NCBI GenBank assembly: GCA_916610825.1
Contig: OU744450.1
Span: 16,184,267-16,248,266, forward strand
Reading direction: 5' to 3'
Length of the DNA: 64,000 bases
DNA from: Haliclystus octoradiatus
Lineage: Eukaryota > Cnidaria > Staurozoa > Stauromedusae > Haliclystidae
Shown: in pieces, positions 20,192 to 31,900 of the stretch
Numbering within the stretch: position 1 is the first letter of the stretch
Layout: each line of letters begins with the position of its first letter
The notes under the pieces: model-generated
What the model was told of the DNA's origin: nothing
Seen by the model: the letters and a program-made list of their open reading frames with translations, nothing else
Databases searched by the model: none
Program-made: the position numbers and the translations under genes

Positions 20192-22166
20192 GCATTGTTT
20201 TTTCTCATTTTCCATTCCCAAGGGAACAAAGCATTGTTTTTGGTCATTTTAAGCTGTTTTTGTAAAATTCGAATTCTCTTGGGAATTAGGCATTGTTTTT
20301 GATCGGTTTAAGCTGTTTTTGTAAAATTCGAATTCCCTTGGGAATTGCTTTTGGTCATTTTGAGCTGTTATTATAAAACTCGAATTCTCTTGGGAATTGG
20401 GCATTGTTTTTGGTCGTTTTGAACTCTTTTTGTAATATTCGAATTCCCTTGGGAGTTGGGCATTGTTTTTGGTCATTTTGAGCTGTTATTATAAAACTCG
20501 AATTCTCTTGGGAATTGGGCATTGTTTTTGGTCGTTTTGAACTCTTTTTGTAATATTCGAATTCCCTTGGGAGTAGGGCATTGTTTTTGGTCATTTTGAG
20601 CTGTTTTTGTAAAAGTCGAATTCCCTTGGGAATTAGGCATTGTTTTTGGTCATTTTGAGCTGTTTTTGTAAAATTCGAATTCCCTTGGGAATTGGGCATT
20701 GTTTTTGGTCATTTTGAGCATTTTTGTAAAGTTCGAATTCCCTTGGGAATTAACCATTGTTTTTTCTCATTTTCCATTCCCAAGGGAACAAAGCATTGTT
20801 TTTGGTCATTTGAAGCTGTTTTTGTAAAATTCGAATTCCCTTGGGAATTGGGCATTGTTTTTGGTCATTTTGAGCTATTTTTGTAAAAGTCGAATTCCCT
20901 TGGGAATTAGGCATCGTGTTTGGTCATTTTGAGCTGTTTTGTAAAATTCGAATTCACTTGGGAATTAAGCATTGTTTTTTCTCATTTTTCATTCCCAAGA
21001 AAACAAAGCATTGTTTTTGGTCATTTTAAGCTGTTTTTGTAAAATTCGAATTCCCTCGGGAATTAAGCATTGTTTTTGTCATTTTGAGCTGTTTTTGTAA
21101 AATTCGAATTCTCTTGGGAATTAGGCATTGTTTTTGATCGCTTTAAGCTGTTTTTGAAAAATTCGAATTCCCTTGGGAATTAAGCATTGTTTTGGGTCAT
21201 TTTGAGCTGTTTTTGAAAAATTCGAATTCCCTTGGGAATTAAGCATTGTTTAAGGTCATTTTGAGCTGTTTTTGATAAATTCGAATTCCCTTGGGAATTG
21301 GGCATTGTTTTTGGTCATTTTGAGCATTTTTTGTAAAATTCGAATTCCCTTGGGAATTAAGCATTGTTTAAGGTCATTTTGAGCTGTTTTTGAAAAATTC
21401 GAATTCCCTTGGGAATTAAGCATTGTTTTAGGTCATTTTGAGCTGTTTTTGTAAAATTCGAATTCCCTTGGGAATTAAGCATTGTTTTAGGTCATTTTGA
21501 GCTGTTTTTGTAAAATTCGAATTCCCTTGGGAATTGGGCATTGTTTTTTCTCATTTTCCATTCCCAAGGGAACAAAGCATTGTTTTAGGTCATTTTGAGC
21601 TGTTTTTGTAAAATTCGAATTCCCTTGGGAATTAAGCATTGTTTTAGGTCATTTTGAGCTGTTTTTGTAATATTCGAATTCCCTTGGGAGTTGGGCATTG
21701 TTTTTGGTCATTTTGAGCTGTTATTATAAAACTCGAATTCTCTTGGGAATTGGGCATTGTTTTTGGTCGTTTTGAACTCTTTTTGTAATATTCGAATTCC
21801 CTTGGGAGTAGGGCATTGTTTTTGGTCATTTTGAGCTGTTTTTGTAAAAGTCGAATTCCCTTGAGAATTAGGCATTGTTTTTGGTCATTTTGAGCTGTTT
21901 TTGATAAATTCGAATTCCCTTGGGAATTGGGCATTGTTTTTGGTCATTTTGAGCATTTTTTGTAAAATTCGAATTCCCTTGGGAATTAAGCATTGTTTAA
22001 GGTCATTTTGAGCTGTTTTTGAAAAATTCGAATTCCCTTGGGAAATCAGCATTGTTTTAGGTCATTTTGAGCTGTTTTTGTAAAATTCGAATTCCCTTGG
22101 GAATTAAGCATTGTTTTAGGTCATTTTGAGCTGTTTTTGTAAAATTCGAATTCCCTTGGGAATTGG
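20192..22166 (+). repeat. 1,975-bp composite higher-order unit, copy 3
   Basis: 39-mers at 20192, 20754, 20969 and 21538 keep the 1,975-bp register. It carries GATAAATTCG near 21275, a marker shared with the next unit near 23250. This is the last full-length member of the series. Confidence 0.88.
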
Positions 22167-23512
22167 GCATTGTTTTTTCTCATTTTCCATTCCCAAGGGA
22201 ACAAAGCATTGTTTTTGGTCATTTTAAGCTGTTTTTGTAAAATTCGAATTCTCTTGGGAATTAGGCATTGTTTTTGATCGGTTTAAGCTGTTTTTGTAAA
22301 ATTCGAATTCCCTTGGGAATTGCTTTTGGTCATTTTGAGCTGTTATTATAAAACTCGAATTCTCTTGGGAATTGGGCATTGTTTTTGGTCGTTTTGAACT
22401 CTTTTTGTAATATTCGAATTCCCTTGGGAGTTGGGCATTGTTTTTGGTCATTTTGAGCTGTTATTATAAAACTCGAATTCTCTTGGGAATTGGGCATTGT
22501 TTTTGGTCGTTTTGAACTCTTTTTGTAATATTCGAATTCCCTTGGGAGTAGGGCATTGTTTTTGGTCATTTTGAGCTGTTTTTGTAAAAGTCGAATTCCC
22601 TTGGGAATTAGGCATTGTTTTTGGTCATTTTGAGCTGTTTTTGTAAAATTCGAATTCCCTTGGGAATTGGGCATTGTTTTTGGTCATTTTGAGCATTTTT
22701 GTAAAGTTCGAATTCCCTTGGGAATTAACCATTGTTTTTTCTCATTTTCCATTCCCAAGGGAACAAAGCATTGTTTTTGGTCATTTGAAGCTGTTTTTGT
22801 AAAATTCGAATTCCCTTGGGAATTAAGCATTGTTTTTGGTCATTTTGAGCTATTTTTGTAAAAGTCGAATTCCCTTGGGAATTAGGCATCGTGTTTGGTC
22901 ATTTTGAGCTGTTTTGTAAAATTCGAATTCACTTGGGAATTAAGCATTGTTTTTTCTCATTTTTCATTCCCAAGAAAACAAAGCATTGTTTTTGGTCATT
23001 TTAAGCTGTTTTTGTAAAATTCGAATTCCCTCGGGAATTAAGCATTGTTTTTGTCATTTTGAGCTGTTTTTGTAAAATTCGAATTCTCTTGGGAATTAGG
23101 CATTGTTTTTGATCGCTTTAAGCTGTTTTTGAAAAATTCGAATTCCCTTGGGAATTAAGCATTGTTTTGGGTCATTTTGAGCTGTTTTTGAAAAATTCGA
23201 ATTCCCTTGGGAATTAAGCATTGTTTAAGGTCATTTTGAGCTGTTTTTGATAAATTCGAATTCCCTTGGGAATTGGGCATTGTTTTTGGTCATTTTGAGC
23301 ATTTTTTGTAAAATTCGAATTCCCTTGGGAATTAAGCATTGTTTTAGGTCATTTTGAGCTGTTTTTGAAAAATTCGAGTTCCCTTGGGAATTAAGCATTG
23401 TTTTAGGTCATTTTGAGCTGTTTTTGTAAAATTCGAATTCCCTTGGGAATTAAGCATTGTTTTAGGTCATTTTGAGCTGTTTTTGTAAAATTCGAATTCC
23501 CTTGGGAATTGG
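22167..23512 (+). repeat. 1,346-bp contracted unit, copy 1
   Basis: It has the C (22167), B (22729), A (22944) order but lacks the second type C block, so the next unit starts after 1,346 bp. 1,346 equals 17x59 + 3x58 + 52 + 3x39; the missing 629 bp is exactly 10 monomers plus one 39-mer. This is a clean in-register contraction of the 1,975-bp unit, as expected from unequal exchange. Confidence 0.87.
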
Positions 23513-24858
23513 GCATTGTTTTTTCTCATTTTCCATTCCCAAGGGAACAAAGCATTGTTTTTGGTCATTTTAAGCTGTTTTTGTAAAATTCGAATTCTCT
23601 TGGGAATTAGGCATTGTTTTTGATCGGTTTAAGCTGTTTTTGTAAAATTCGAATTCCCTTGGGAATTGCTTTTGGTCATTTTGAGCTGTTATTATAAAAC
23701 TCGAATTCTCTTGGGAATTGGGCATTGTTTTTGGTCGTTTTGAACTCTTTTTGTAATATTCGAATTCCCTTGGGAGTTGGGCATTGTTTTTGGTCATTTT
23801 GAGCTGTTATTATAAAACTCGGATTCTCTTGGGAATTGGGCATTGTTTTTGGTCGTTTTGAACTCTTTTTGTAATATTCGAATTCCCTTGGGAGTAGGGC
23901 ATTGTTTTTGGTCATTTTGAGCTGTTTTTGTAAAAGTCGAATTCCCTTGGGAATTAGGCATTGTTTTTGGTCATTTTGAGCTGTTTTTGTAAAATTCGAA
24001 TTCCCTTGGGAATTGGGCATTGTTTTTGGTCATTTTGAGCATTTTTGTAAAGTTCGAATTCCCTTGGGAATTAACCATTGTTTTTTCTCATTTTCCATTC
24101 CCAAGGGAACAAAGCATTGTTTTTGGTCATTTGAAGCTGTTTTTGTAAAATTCGAATTCCCTTGGGAATTGGGCATTGTTTTTGGTCATTTTGAGCTGTT
24201 TTTGTAAAATTCGAATTCCCTTGGGAATTAAGCATCGTGTTTGGTCATTTTGAGCTGTTTTGTAAAATTCGAATTCACTTGGGAATTAAGCATTGTTTTT
24301 TCTCATTTTTCATTCCCAAGAAAACAAAGCATTGTTTTTGGTCATTTTAAGCTGTTTTTGTAAAATTCGAATTCCCTCGGGAATTAAGCATTGTTTTTGT
24401 CATTTTGAGCTGTTTTTGTAAAATTCGAATTCTCTTGGGAATTAGGCATTGTTTTTGATCGCTTTAAGCTGTTTTTGAAAAATTCGAATTCCCTTGGGAA
24501 TTAAGCATTGTTTTAGGTCATTTTGAGCTGTTTTTGAAAAATTCGAATTCCCTTGGGAATTAAGCATTGTTTAAGGTCATTTTGAGCTGTTTTTGAAAAA
24601 TTCGAATTCCCTTGGGAATTGGGCATTGTTTTTGGTCATTTTGAGCATTTTTTGTAAAATTCGAATTCCCTTGGGAATTAAGCATTGTTTAAGGTCATTT
24701 TGAGCTGTTTTTGAAAAATTCGAATTCCCTTGGGAAATCAGCATTGTTTTAGGTCATTTTGAGCTGTTTTTGTAAAATTCGAATTCCCTTGGGAATTAAG
24801 CATTGTTTTAGGTCAATTTGAGCTGTTTTTGTAAAATTCGAATTCCCTTGGGAATTGG
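23513..24858 (+). repeat. 1,346-bp contracted unit, copy 2
   Basis: 39-mers at 23513, 24075 and 24290 repeat the 1,346-bp spacing. It has a CTCGGATTC variant at ~23820 and GGTCAATTTGAG near 24814. It ends at a modified type C 39-mer at 24859 in which TTTTTTCTCATT is replaced by the canonical linker TTTTTGGTCATT. Confidence 0.87.
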
Positions 24859-27800
24859 GCATTGTTTTTGGTCATTTTCCATTCCCAAGGGAACAAAGCA
24901 TTGTTTTTGGTCATTTTAAGCTGTTTTTGTAAAATTCGAATTCTCTTGGGAATTAGGCATTGTTTTTGATCGGTTTAAGCTGTTTTTGTAAAATTCGAAT
25001 TCCCTTGGGAATTGCTTTTGGTCATTTTGAGCTGTTATTATAAAACTCGAATTCTCTTGGGAATTGGGCATTGTTTTTGGTCGTTTTGAACTCTTTTTGT
25101 AATATTCGAATTCCCTTGGGAGTTGGGCATTGTTTTTGGTCATTTTGAGCTGTTATTATAAAACTCGAATTCTCTTGGGAATTGGGCATTGTTTTTGGTC
25201 GTTTTGAACTCTTTTTGTAATATTCGAATTCCCTTGGGAGTAGGGCATTGTTTTTGGTCATTTTGAGCTGTTTTTGTAAAAGTCGAATTCCCTTGGGAAT
25301 TAGGCATTGTTTTTGGTCATTTTGAGCTGTTTTTGTAAAATTCGAATTCCCTTGGGAATTGGGCATTGTTTTTGGTCATTTTGAGCATTTTTGTAAAGTT
25401 CGAATTCCCTTGGGAATTAACCATTGTTTTTTCTCATTTTCCATTCCCAAGGGAACAAAGCATTGTTTTTGGTCATTTGAAGCTGTTTTTGTAAAATTCG
25501 AATTCCCTTGGGAATTGGGCATTGTTTTTGGTCATTTTGAGCTGTTTTTGTAAAAGTCGAATTCCCTTGGGAATTAGGCATCGTGTTTGGTCATTTTGAG
25601 CTGTTTTGTAAAATTCGAATTCACTTGGGAATTAAGCATTGTTTTTTCTCATTTTTCATTCCCAAGAAAACAAAGCATTGTTTTTGGTCATTTTAAGCTG
25701 TTTTTGTAAAATTCGAATTCCCTTGGGAATTAAGCATTGTTTTTGTCATTTTGAGCTGTTTTTGTAAAATTCGAATTCTCTTGGGAATTAGGCATTGTTT
25801 TTGATCGCTTTAAGCTGTTTTTGAAAAATTCGAATTCCCTTGGGAATTAAGCATTGTTTTGGGTCATTTTGAGCTGTTTTTGAAAAATTCGAATTCCCTT
25901 GGGAATTAAGCATTGTTTAAGGTCATTTTGAGCTGTTTTTGAAAAGTTTGAATTCCCTTGGGAATTAAGCATTGTTTTAGGTCATTTTGAGCTGTTTTTG
26001 AAAAATTCGAATTCCCTTGGGAATTAAGCATTGTTTAAGCTCATTTTGAGCTGTTATTGAAAAGTTTGAATTCCCTTGGGAATTAAGCATTGTTTAAGGT
26101 CATTTTGAGCTGTTTTTGTAAAATTTTAATTCTCTTGGGAATTAGGCATTGTTTTTGATCGGTTTAAGCTGTTTTTGTAAAATTCGAATTCCCTTGGGAA
26201 TTGCTTTTGGTCATTTTGAGCTGTTATTATAAAATTCGAATTCTCTTGGGAATTGGGCATTGTTTTTGGTCGTTTCAAACTCTTTTTGTAACATTCGAAT
26301 TCCCTTGGGAGTTGGGCATTGTTTTTGGTCATTTTGAGCTGTTTTTGTAAAAGTCGAATTCTCTTGTTAATTAAGCATTGTTTTATGTCATTTTGAGCTG
26401 TTTTTGAAAAATTCGAATTCCCTTTGGAAATAAGCATTGTTTTAGGTCATTTTGAGCTGTTTTTGTAAAATTCGAATTCCCTTGGGAATTAAGCATTGTT
26501 TTAGGTCATTTTGAGCTGTTTTTGAAAAATTCGAATTCCCTTGGGAATTAAGCATTGTTTTAGGTCATTTTGAGCTGTTTTTGTAAAATTCGAATTCCCT
26601 TGGGAATTAAGCATTGTTTTAGGTCATTTTGAGCTGTTTTTGAAAAATTCGAATTCCCTTGGGAATTAAGCATTGTTTAAGGTCATTTTGAGCTGTTATT
26701 GAAAAATTCGAATTCCCTTGGGAATTAAGCATTGTTTTAGGTCATTTTGAGCTGTTTTTTGAAAAATTCGAATTCCCTTGGGAATTAAGCATTGTTTTAG
26801 GTCATTTTGAGCTGTTTTTGAAAAATTCGAATTCCCTTAAGAATTAAGCATTGTTTTAGGTTATTTTGAGCTGTTTTTGAAAAATTCGAATTCCCTTGGG
26901 AATAAAGCATTGTTTTAGGTCATTTTGAGCTGTTTTTGTAAAATTTGAATTCTCTTGGGAAATAAGCATTGTTTTAGGTCATTTTGAGCTGTTTTTGTAA
27001 AATTCGAATTCCCTTGGGAATTAAGCATTGTTTTAGGTCATTTTGAGCTGTTTTTGAAAAATTCGAATTTCCTTGGGAATTAAGCATTGTTTTAGGTCAT
27101 TTTGAGCTGTTTTTGTAAAATTCGAATTCCCTTGGGAATTGGGCATTGTTTTTTCTCATTTTCCATTCCCAAGGGAATAAAGCATTGTTTTTGGTCATTT
27201 TAAGCTGTTTTTGTAAAATTCGAATTCCCTTGGGAATTGCTTTTGGTCATTTTGAGCTGTTATTATAAAACTCGAATTCTCTTGGGAATTGGGCATTGTT
27301 TTTGGTCGTTTTGAACTCTTTTTGTAATATTCGAATTCCCTTGGGAGTTGGGCATTGTTTTTGGTCATTTTGAGCTGTTATTATAAAACTCGAATTCTCT
27401 TGGGAATTGGGCATTGTTTTGGTCGTTTTGAACTCTTTTTGTAATATTCGAATTCCCTTGGGAGTAGGGCATTGTTTTTGGTCATTTTGAGCTGTTTTTG
27501 TAAAAGTCGAATTCCCTTGGGAATTAGGCATTGTTTTTGGTCATTTTGAGCTGTTTTTGATAAATTCGAATTCCCTTGGGAATTAAGCATTGTTTTAGGT
27601 CATTTTGAGATGTTTTTGAAAAATTCGAATTTCCTTGGGAATTAAGCATTGTTTTAGGTCATTTTGAGCTGTTTTTGTAAAATTCGAATTCCCTTGGGAA
27701 TTGGGCATTGTTTTTTCTCATTTTCCATTCCCAAGGGAACAAAGCATTGTTTTTGGTCATTTTAAGCTGTTTTTGTAAAATTCGAATTCTCTTGGGAATT

Positions 27801-28420
27801 AGGCATTGTTTTTGATCGGTTTAAGCTGTTTTTGTAAAATTCGAATTCCCTTGGGAATTGCTTTTGGTCATTTTGAGCTGTTATTATAAAACTCGAATTC
27901 TCTTGGGAATTGGGCATTGTTTTTGGTCGTTTTGAACTCTTTTTGTAATATTCGAATTCCCTTGGGAGTTGGGCATTGTTTTTGGTCATTTTGAGCTGTT
28001 ATTATAAAACTCGAATTCTCTTGGGAATTGGGCATTGTTTTTGGTCGTTTTGAACTCTTTTTGTAATATTCGAATTCCCTTGGGAGTAGGGCATTGTTTT
28101 TGGTCATTTTGAGCTGTTTTTGTAAAAGTCGAATTCCCTTGGGAATTAGGCATTGTTTTTGGTCATTTTGAGCTGTTTTTGATAAATTCGAATTCCCTTG
28201 GGAATTGGGCATTGTTTTTGGTCATTTTGAGCATTTTTTGTAAAATTCGAATTCCCTTGGGAATTAAGCATTGTTTAAGGTCATTTTGAGCTGTTTTTGA
28301 AAAATTCGAATTCCCTTGGGAAATCAGCATTGTTTTAGGTCATTTTGAGCTGTTTTTGTAAAATTCGAATTCCCTTGGGAATTAAGCATTGTTTTAGGTC
28401 ATTTTGAGCTGTTTTTGTAA
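24859..28420 (+). repeat. ~3.6-kb segment, copy 1 (4,090-bp offset)
   Basis: It is homologous to 28,949-32,510, and that copy in turn recurs at 36,178. It comprises a C-B-A module, a run with GGTCGTTTCAAAC and AAAATTTTAATTCTC markers (~26126), a T6 variant at ~26755, the CTTAAG trio, and 39-mers at 27143 and 27705. The offset changes from 4,090 to 4,031 and back as single 59-bp monomers are lost or gained. The unit at 27143 lacks the GATCGG monomer, shortening it to 562 bp where its homologue has 621. Confidence 0.83.
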
Positions 28421-28948
28421 AATTCGAATTCCCTTGGGAATTGGGCATTGTTTTTTCTCATTTTCCATTCCCAAGGGAACAAAGCATTGTTTTTGGTCAT
28501 TTTAAGCTGTTTTTGTAAAATTCGAATTCTCTTGGGAATTAGGCATTGTTTTTGATCGGTTTAAGCTGTTTTTGTAAAATTCGAATTCCCTTGGGAATTG
28601 CTTTTGGTCATTTTGAGCTGTTATTATAAAACTCGAATTCTCTTGGGAATTGGGCATTGTTTTTGGTCGTTTTGAACTCTTTTTGTAATATTCGAATTCC
28701 CTTGGGAGTTGGGCATTGTTTTTGGTCATTTTGAGCTGTTATTATAAAACTCGAATTCTCTTGGGAATTGGGCATTGTTTTTGGTCGTTTTGAACTCTTT
28801 TTGTAATATTCGAATTCCCTTGGGAGTAGGGCATTGTTTTTGGTCATTTTGAGCTGTTTTTGTAAAAGTCGAATTCCCTTGGGAATTAAGCATTGTTTTA
28901 GGTCATTTTGAGCTGTTTTTGTAAAATTCGAATTCCCTTGGGAATTGG
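28421..28948 (+). repeat. Truncated 504-bp composite unit
   Basis: A type C 39-mer at 28445 starts a unit that reaches the AAAGTCG monomer, then jumps to TTTTAGG/GTAAAA plain monomers and a new type C 39-mer at 28949, only 504 bp on. Compared with the 740-bp unit it lacks 236 bp, four full monomers. It is a deletion product; the breakpoint lies near 28,885. Confidence 0.8.
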
Positions 28949-31900
28949 GCATTGTTTTTTCTCATTTTCCATTCCCAAGGGAACAAAGCATTGTTTTTGG
29001 TCATTTTAAGCTGTTTTTGTAAAATTCGAATTCTCTTGGGAATTAGGCATTGTTTTTGATCGGTTTAAGCTGTTTTTGTAAAATTCGAATTCCCTTGGGA
29101 ATTGCTTTTGGTCATTTTGAGCTGTTATTATAAAACTCGAATTCTCTTGGGAATTGGGCATTGTTTTTGGTCGTTTTGAACTCTTTTTGTAATATTCGAA
29201 TTCCCTTGGGAGTTGGGCATTGTTTTTGGTCATTTTGAGCTGTTATTATAAAACTCGAATTCTCTTGGGAATTGGGCATTGTTTTTGGTCGTTTTGAACT
29301 CTTTTTGTAATATTCGAATTCCCTTGGGAGTAGGGCATTGTTTTTGGTCATTTTGAGCTGTTTTTGTAAAAGTCGAATTCCCTTGGGAATTAGGCATTGT
29401 TTTTGGTCATTTTGAGCTGTTTTTGTAAAATTCGAATTCCCTTGGGAATTGGGCATTGTTTTTGGTCATTTTGAGCATTTTTGTAAAGTTCGAATTCCCT
29501 TGGGAATTAACCATTGTTTTTTCTCATTTTCCATTCCCAAGGGAACAAAGCATTGTTTTTGGTCATTTTGAGCTGTTTTTGTAAAAGTCGAATTCCCTTG
29601 GGAATTAGGCATCGTGTTTGGTCATTTTGAGCTGTTTTGTAAAATTCGAATTCACTTGGGAATTAAGCATTGTTTTTTCTCATTTTTCATTCCCAAGAAA
29701 ACAAAGCATTGTTTTTGGTCATTTTAAGCTGTTTTTGTAAAATTCGAATTCCCTCGGGAATTAAGCATTGTTTTTGTCATTTTGAGCTGTTTTTGTAAAA
29801 TTCGAATTCTCTTGGGAATTAGGCATTGTTTTTGATCGCTTTAAGCTGTTTTTGAAAAATTCGAATTCCCTTGGGAATTAAGCATTGTTTTGGGTCATTT
29901 TGAGCTGTTTTTGAAAAATTCGAATTCCCTTGGGAATTAAGCATTGTTTAAGGTCATTTTGAGCTGCTTTTGAAAAATTCGAATTCCCTTGGGAATTAAG
30001 CATTGTTTTAGGTCATTTTGAGCTGTTTTTGAAAAATTCGAATTCCCTTGGGAATTAAGGATTGTTTAAGCTCATTTTGAGCTGTTTTTGAAAAATTCGA
30101 ATTCCCTTGGGAATTAAGCATTGTTTTAGGTCATTTTGAGCTGTTTTTGTAAAATTTTAATTCTCTTGGGAATTAGGCATTGTTTTTGATCGGTTTAAGC
30201 TGTTTTTGTAAAATTCGAATTCCCTTGGGAATTGCTTTTGGTCATTTTGAGCTGTTATTATAAAATTCGAATTCTCTTGGGAATTGGGCATTGTTTTTGG
30301 TCGTTTCAAACTCTTTTTGTAACATTCGAATTCCCTTGGGAGTTGGGCATTGTTTTTGGTCATTTTGAGCTGTTTTTGTAAAAGTCGAATTCTCTTGTTA
30401 ATTAAGCATTGTTTTATGTCATTTTGAGCTGTTTTTGAAAAATTCGAATTCCCTTGGGAATTAAGCATTGTTTTAGGTCATTTTGAGCTGTTTTTGTAAA
30501 ATTCGAATTCCCTTGGGAATTAAGCATTGTTTTAGGTCATTTTGAGCTGTTTTTGAAAAATTCGAATTCCCTTGGGAATTAAGCATTGTTTTAGGTCATT
30601 TTGAGCTGTTTTTGTAAAATTCGAATTCCCTTGGGAATTAAGCAGTGTTTTAGGTCATTTTGAGCTGTTTTTGTAAAATTCGAATTCCCTTGGGAATTAA
30701 GCATTGTTTAAGGTCATTTTGAGCTGTTTTTGAAAAATTCGAATTCCCTTGGGAATTAAGCATTGTTTTAGGTCATTTTGAGCTGTTTTTTGAAAAATTC
30801 GAATTCCCTTGGGAATTAAGCATTGTTTTAGGTCATTTTGAGCTGTTTTTGAAAAATTCGAATTCCCTTAAGAATTAAGCATTGTTTTAGGTTATTTTGA
30901 GCTGTTTTTGAAAAATTCGAATTCCCTTGGGAATTAAGCATTGTTTTAGGTCATTTTGAGCTGTTTTTGTAAAATTTGAATTCTCTTGGGAAATAAGCAT
31001 TGTTTTAGGTCATTTTGAGCTGTTTTTGTTAAATTCGAATTCCCTTGGGAATTAAGCATTGTTTTAGGTCATTTTGAGCTGTTTTTGAAAAATTCGAATT
31101 TCCTTGGGAATTAAGCATTGTTTTAGGTCATTTTGAGCTGTTTTTGTAAAATTCGAATTCCCTTGGGAATTGGGCATTGTTTTTTCTCATTTTCCATTCC
31201 CAAGGGAACAAAGCATTGTTTTTGGTCATTTTAAGCTGTTTTTGTAAAATTCGAATTCTCTTGGGAATTAGGCATTGTTTTTGATCGGTTTAAGCTGTTT
31301 TTGTAAAATTCGAATTCCCTTGGGAATTGCTTTTGGTCATTTTGAGCTGTTATTATAAAACTCGAATTCTCTTGGGAATTGGGCATTGTTTTTGGTCGTT
31401 TTGAACTCTTTTTGTAATATTCGAATTCCCTTGGGAGTTGGGCATTGTTTTTGGTCATTTTGAGCTGTTATTATAAAACTCGAATTCTCTTGGGAATTGG
31501 GCATTGTTTTGGTCGTTTTGAATTCTTTTTGTAATATTCGAATTCCCTTGGGAGTAGGGCATTGTTTTTGGTCATTTTGAGCTGTTTTTGTAAAAGTCGA
31601 ATTCCCTTGGGAATTAGGCATTGTTTTTGGTCATTTTGAGCTGTTTTTGATAAATTCGAATTCCCTTGGGAATTAAGCATTGTTTTAGGTCATTTTGAGA
31701 TGTTTTTGAAAAATTCGAATTTCCTTGGGAATTAAGCATTGTTTTAGGTCATTTTGAGCTGTTTTTGTAAAATTCGAATTCCCTTGGGAATTGGGCATTG
31801 TTTTTTCTCATTTTCCATTCCCAAGGGAACAAAGCATTGTTTTTGGTCATTTTAAGCTGTTTTTGTAAAATTCGAATTCTCTTGGGAATTAGGCATTGTT

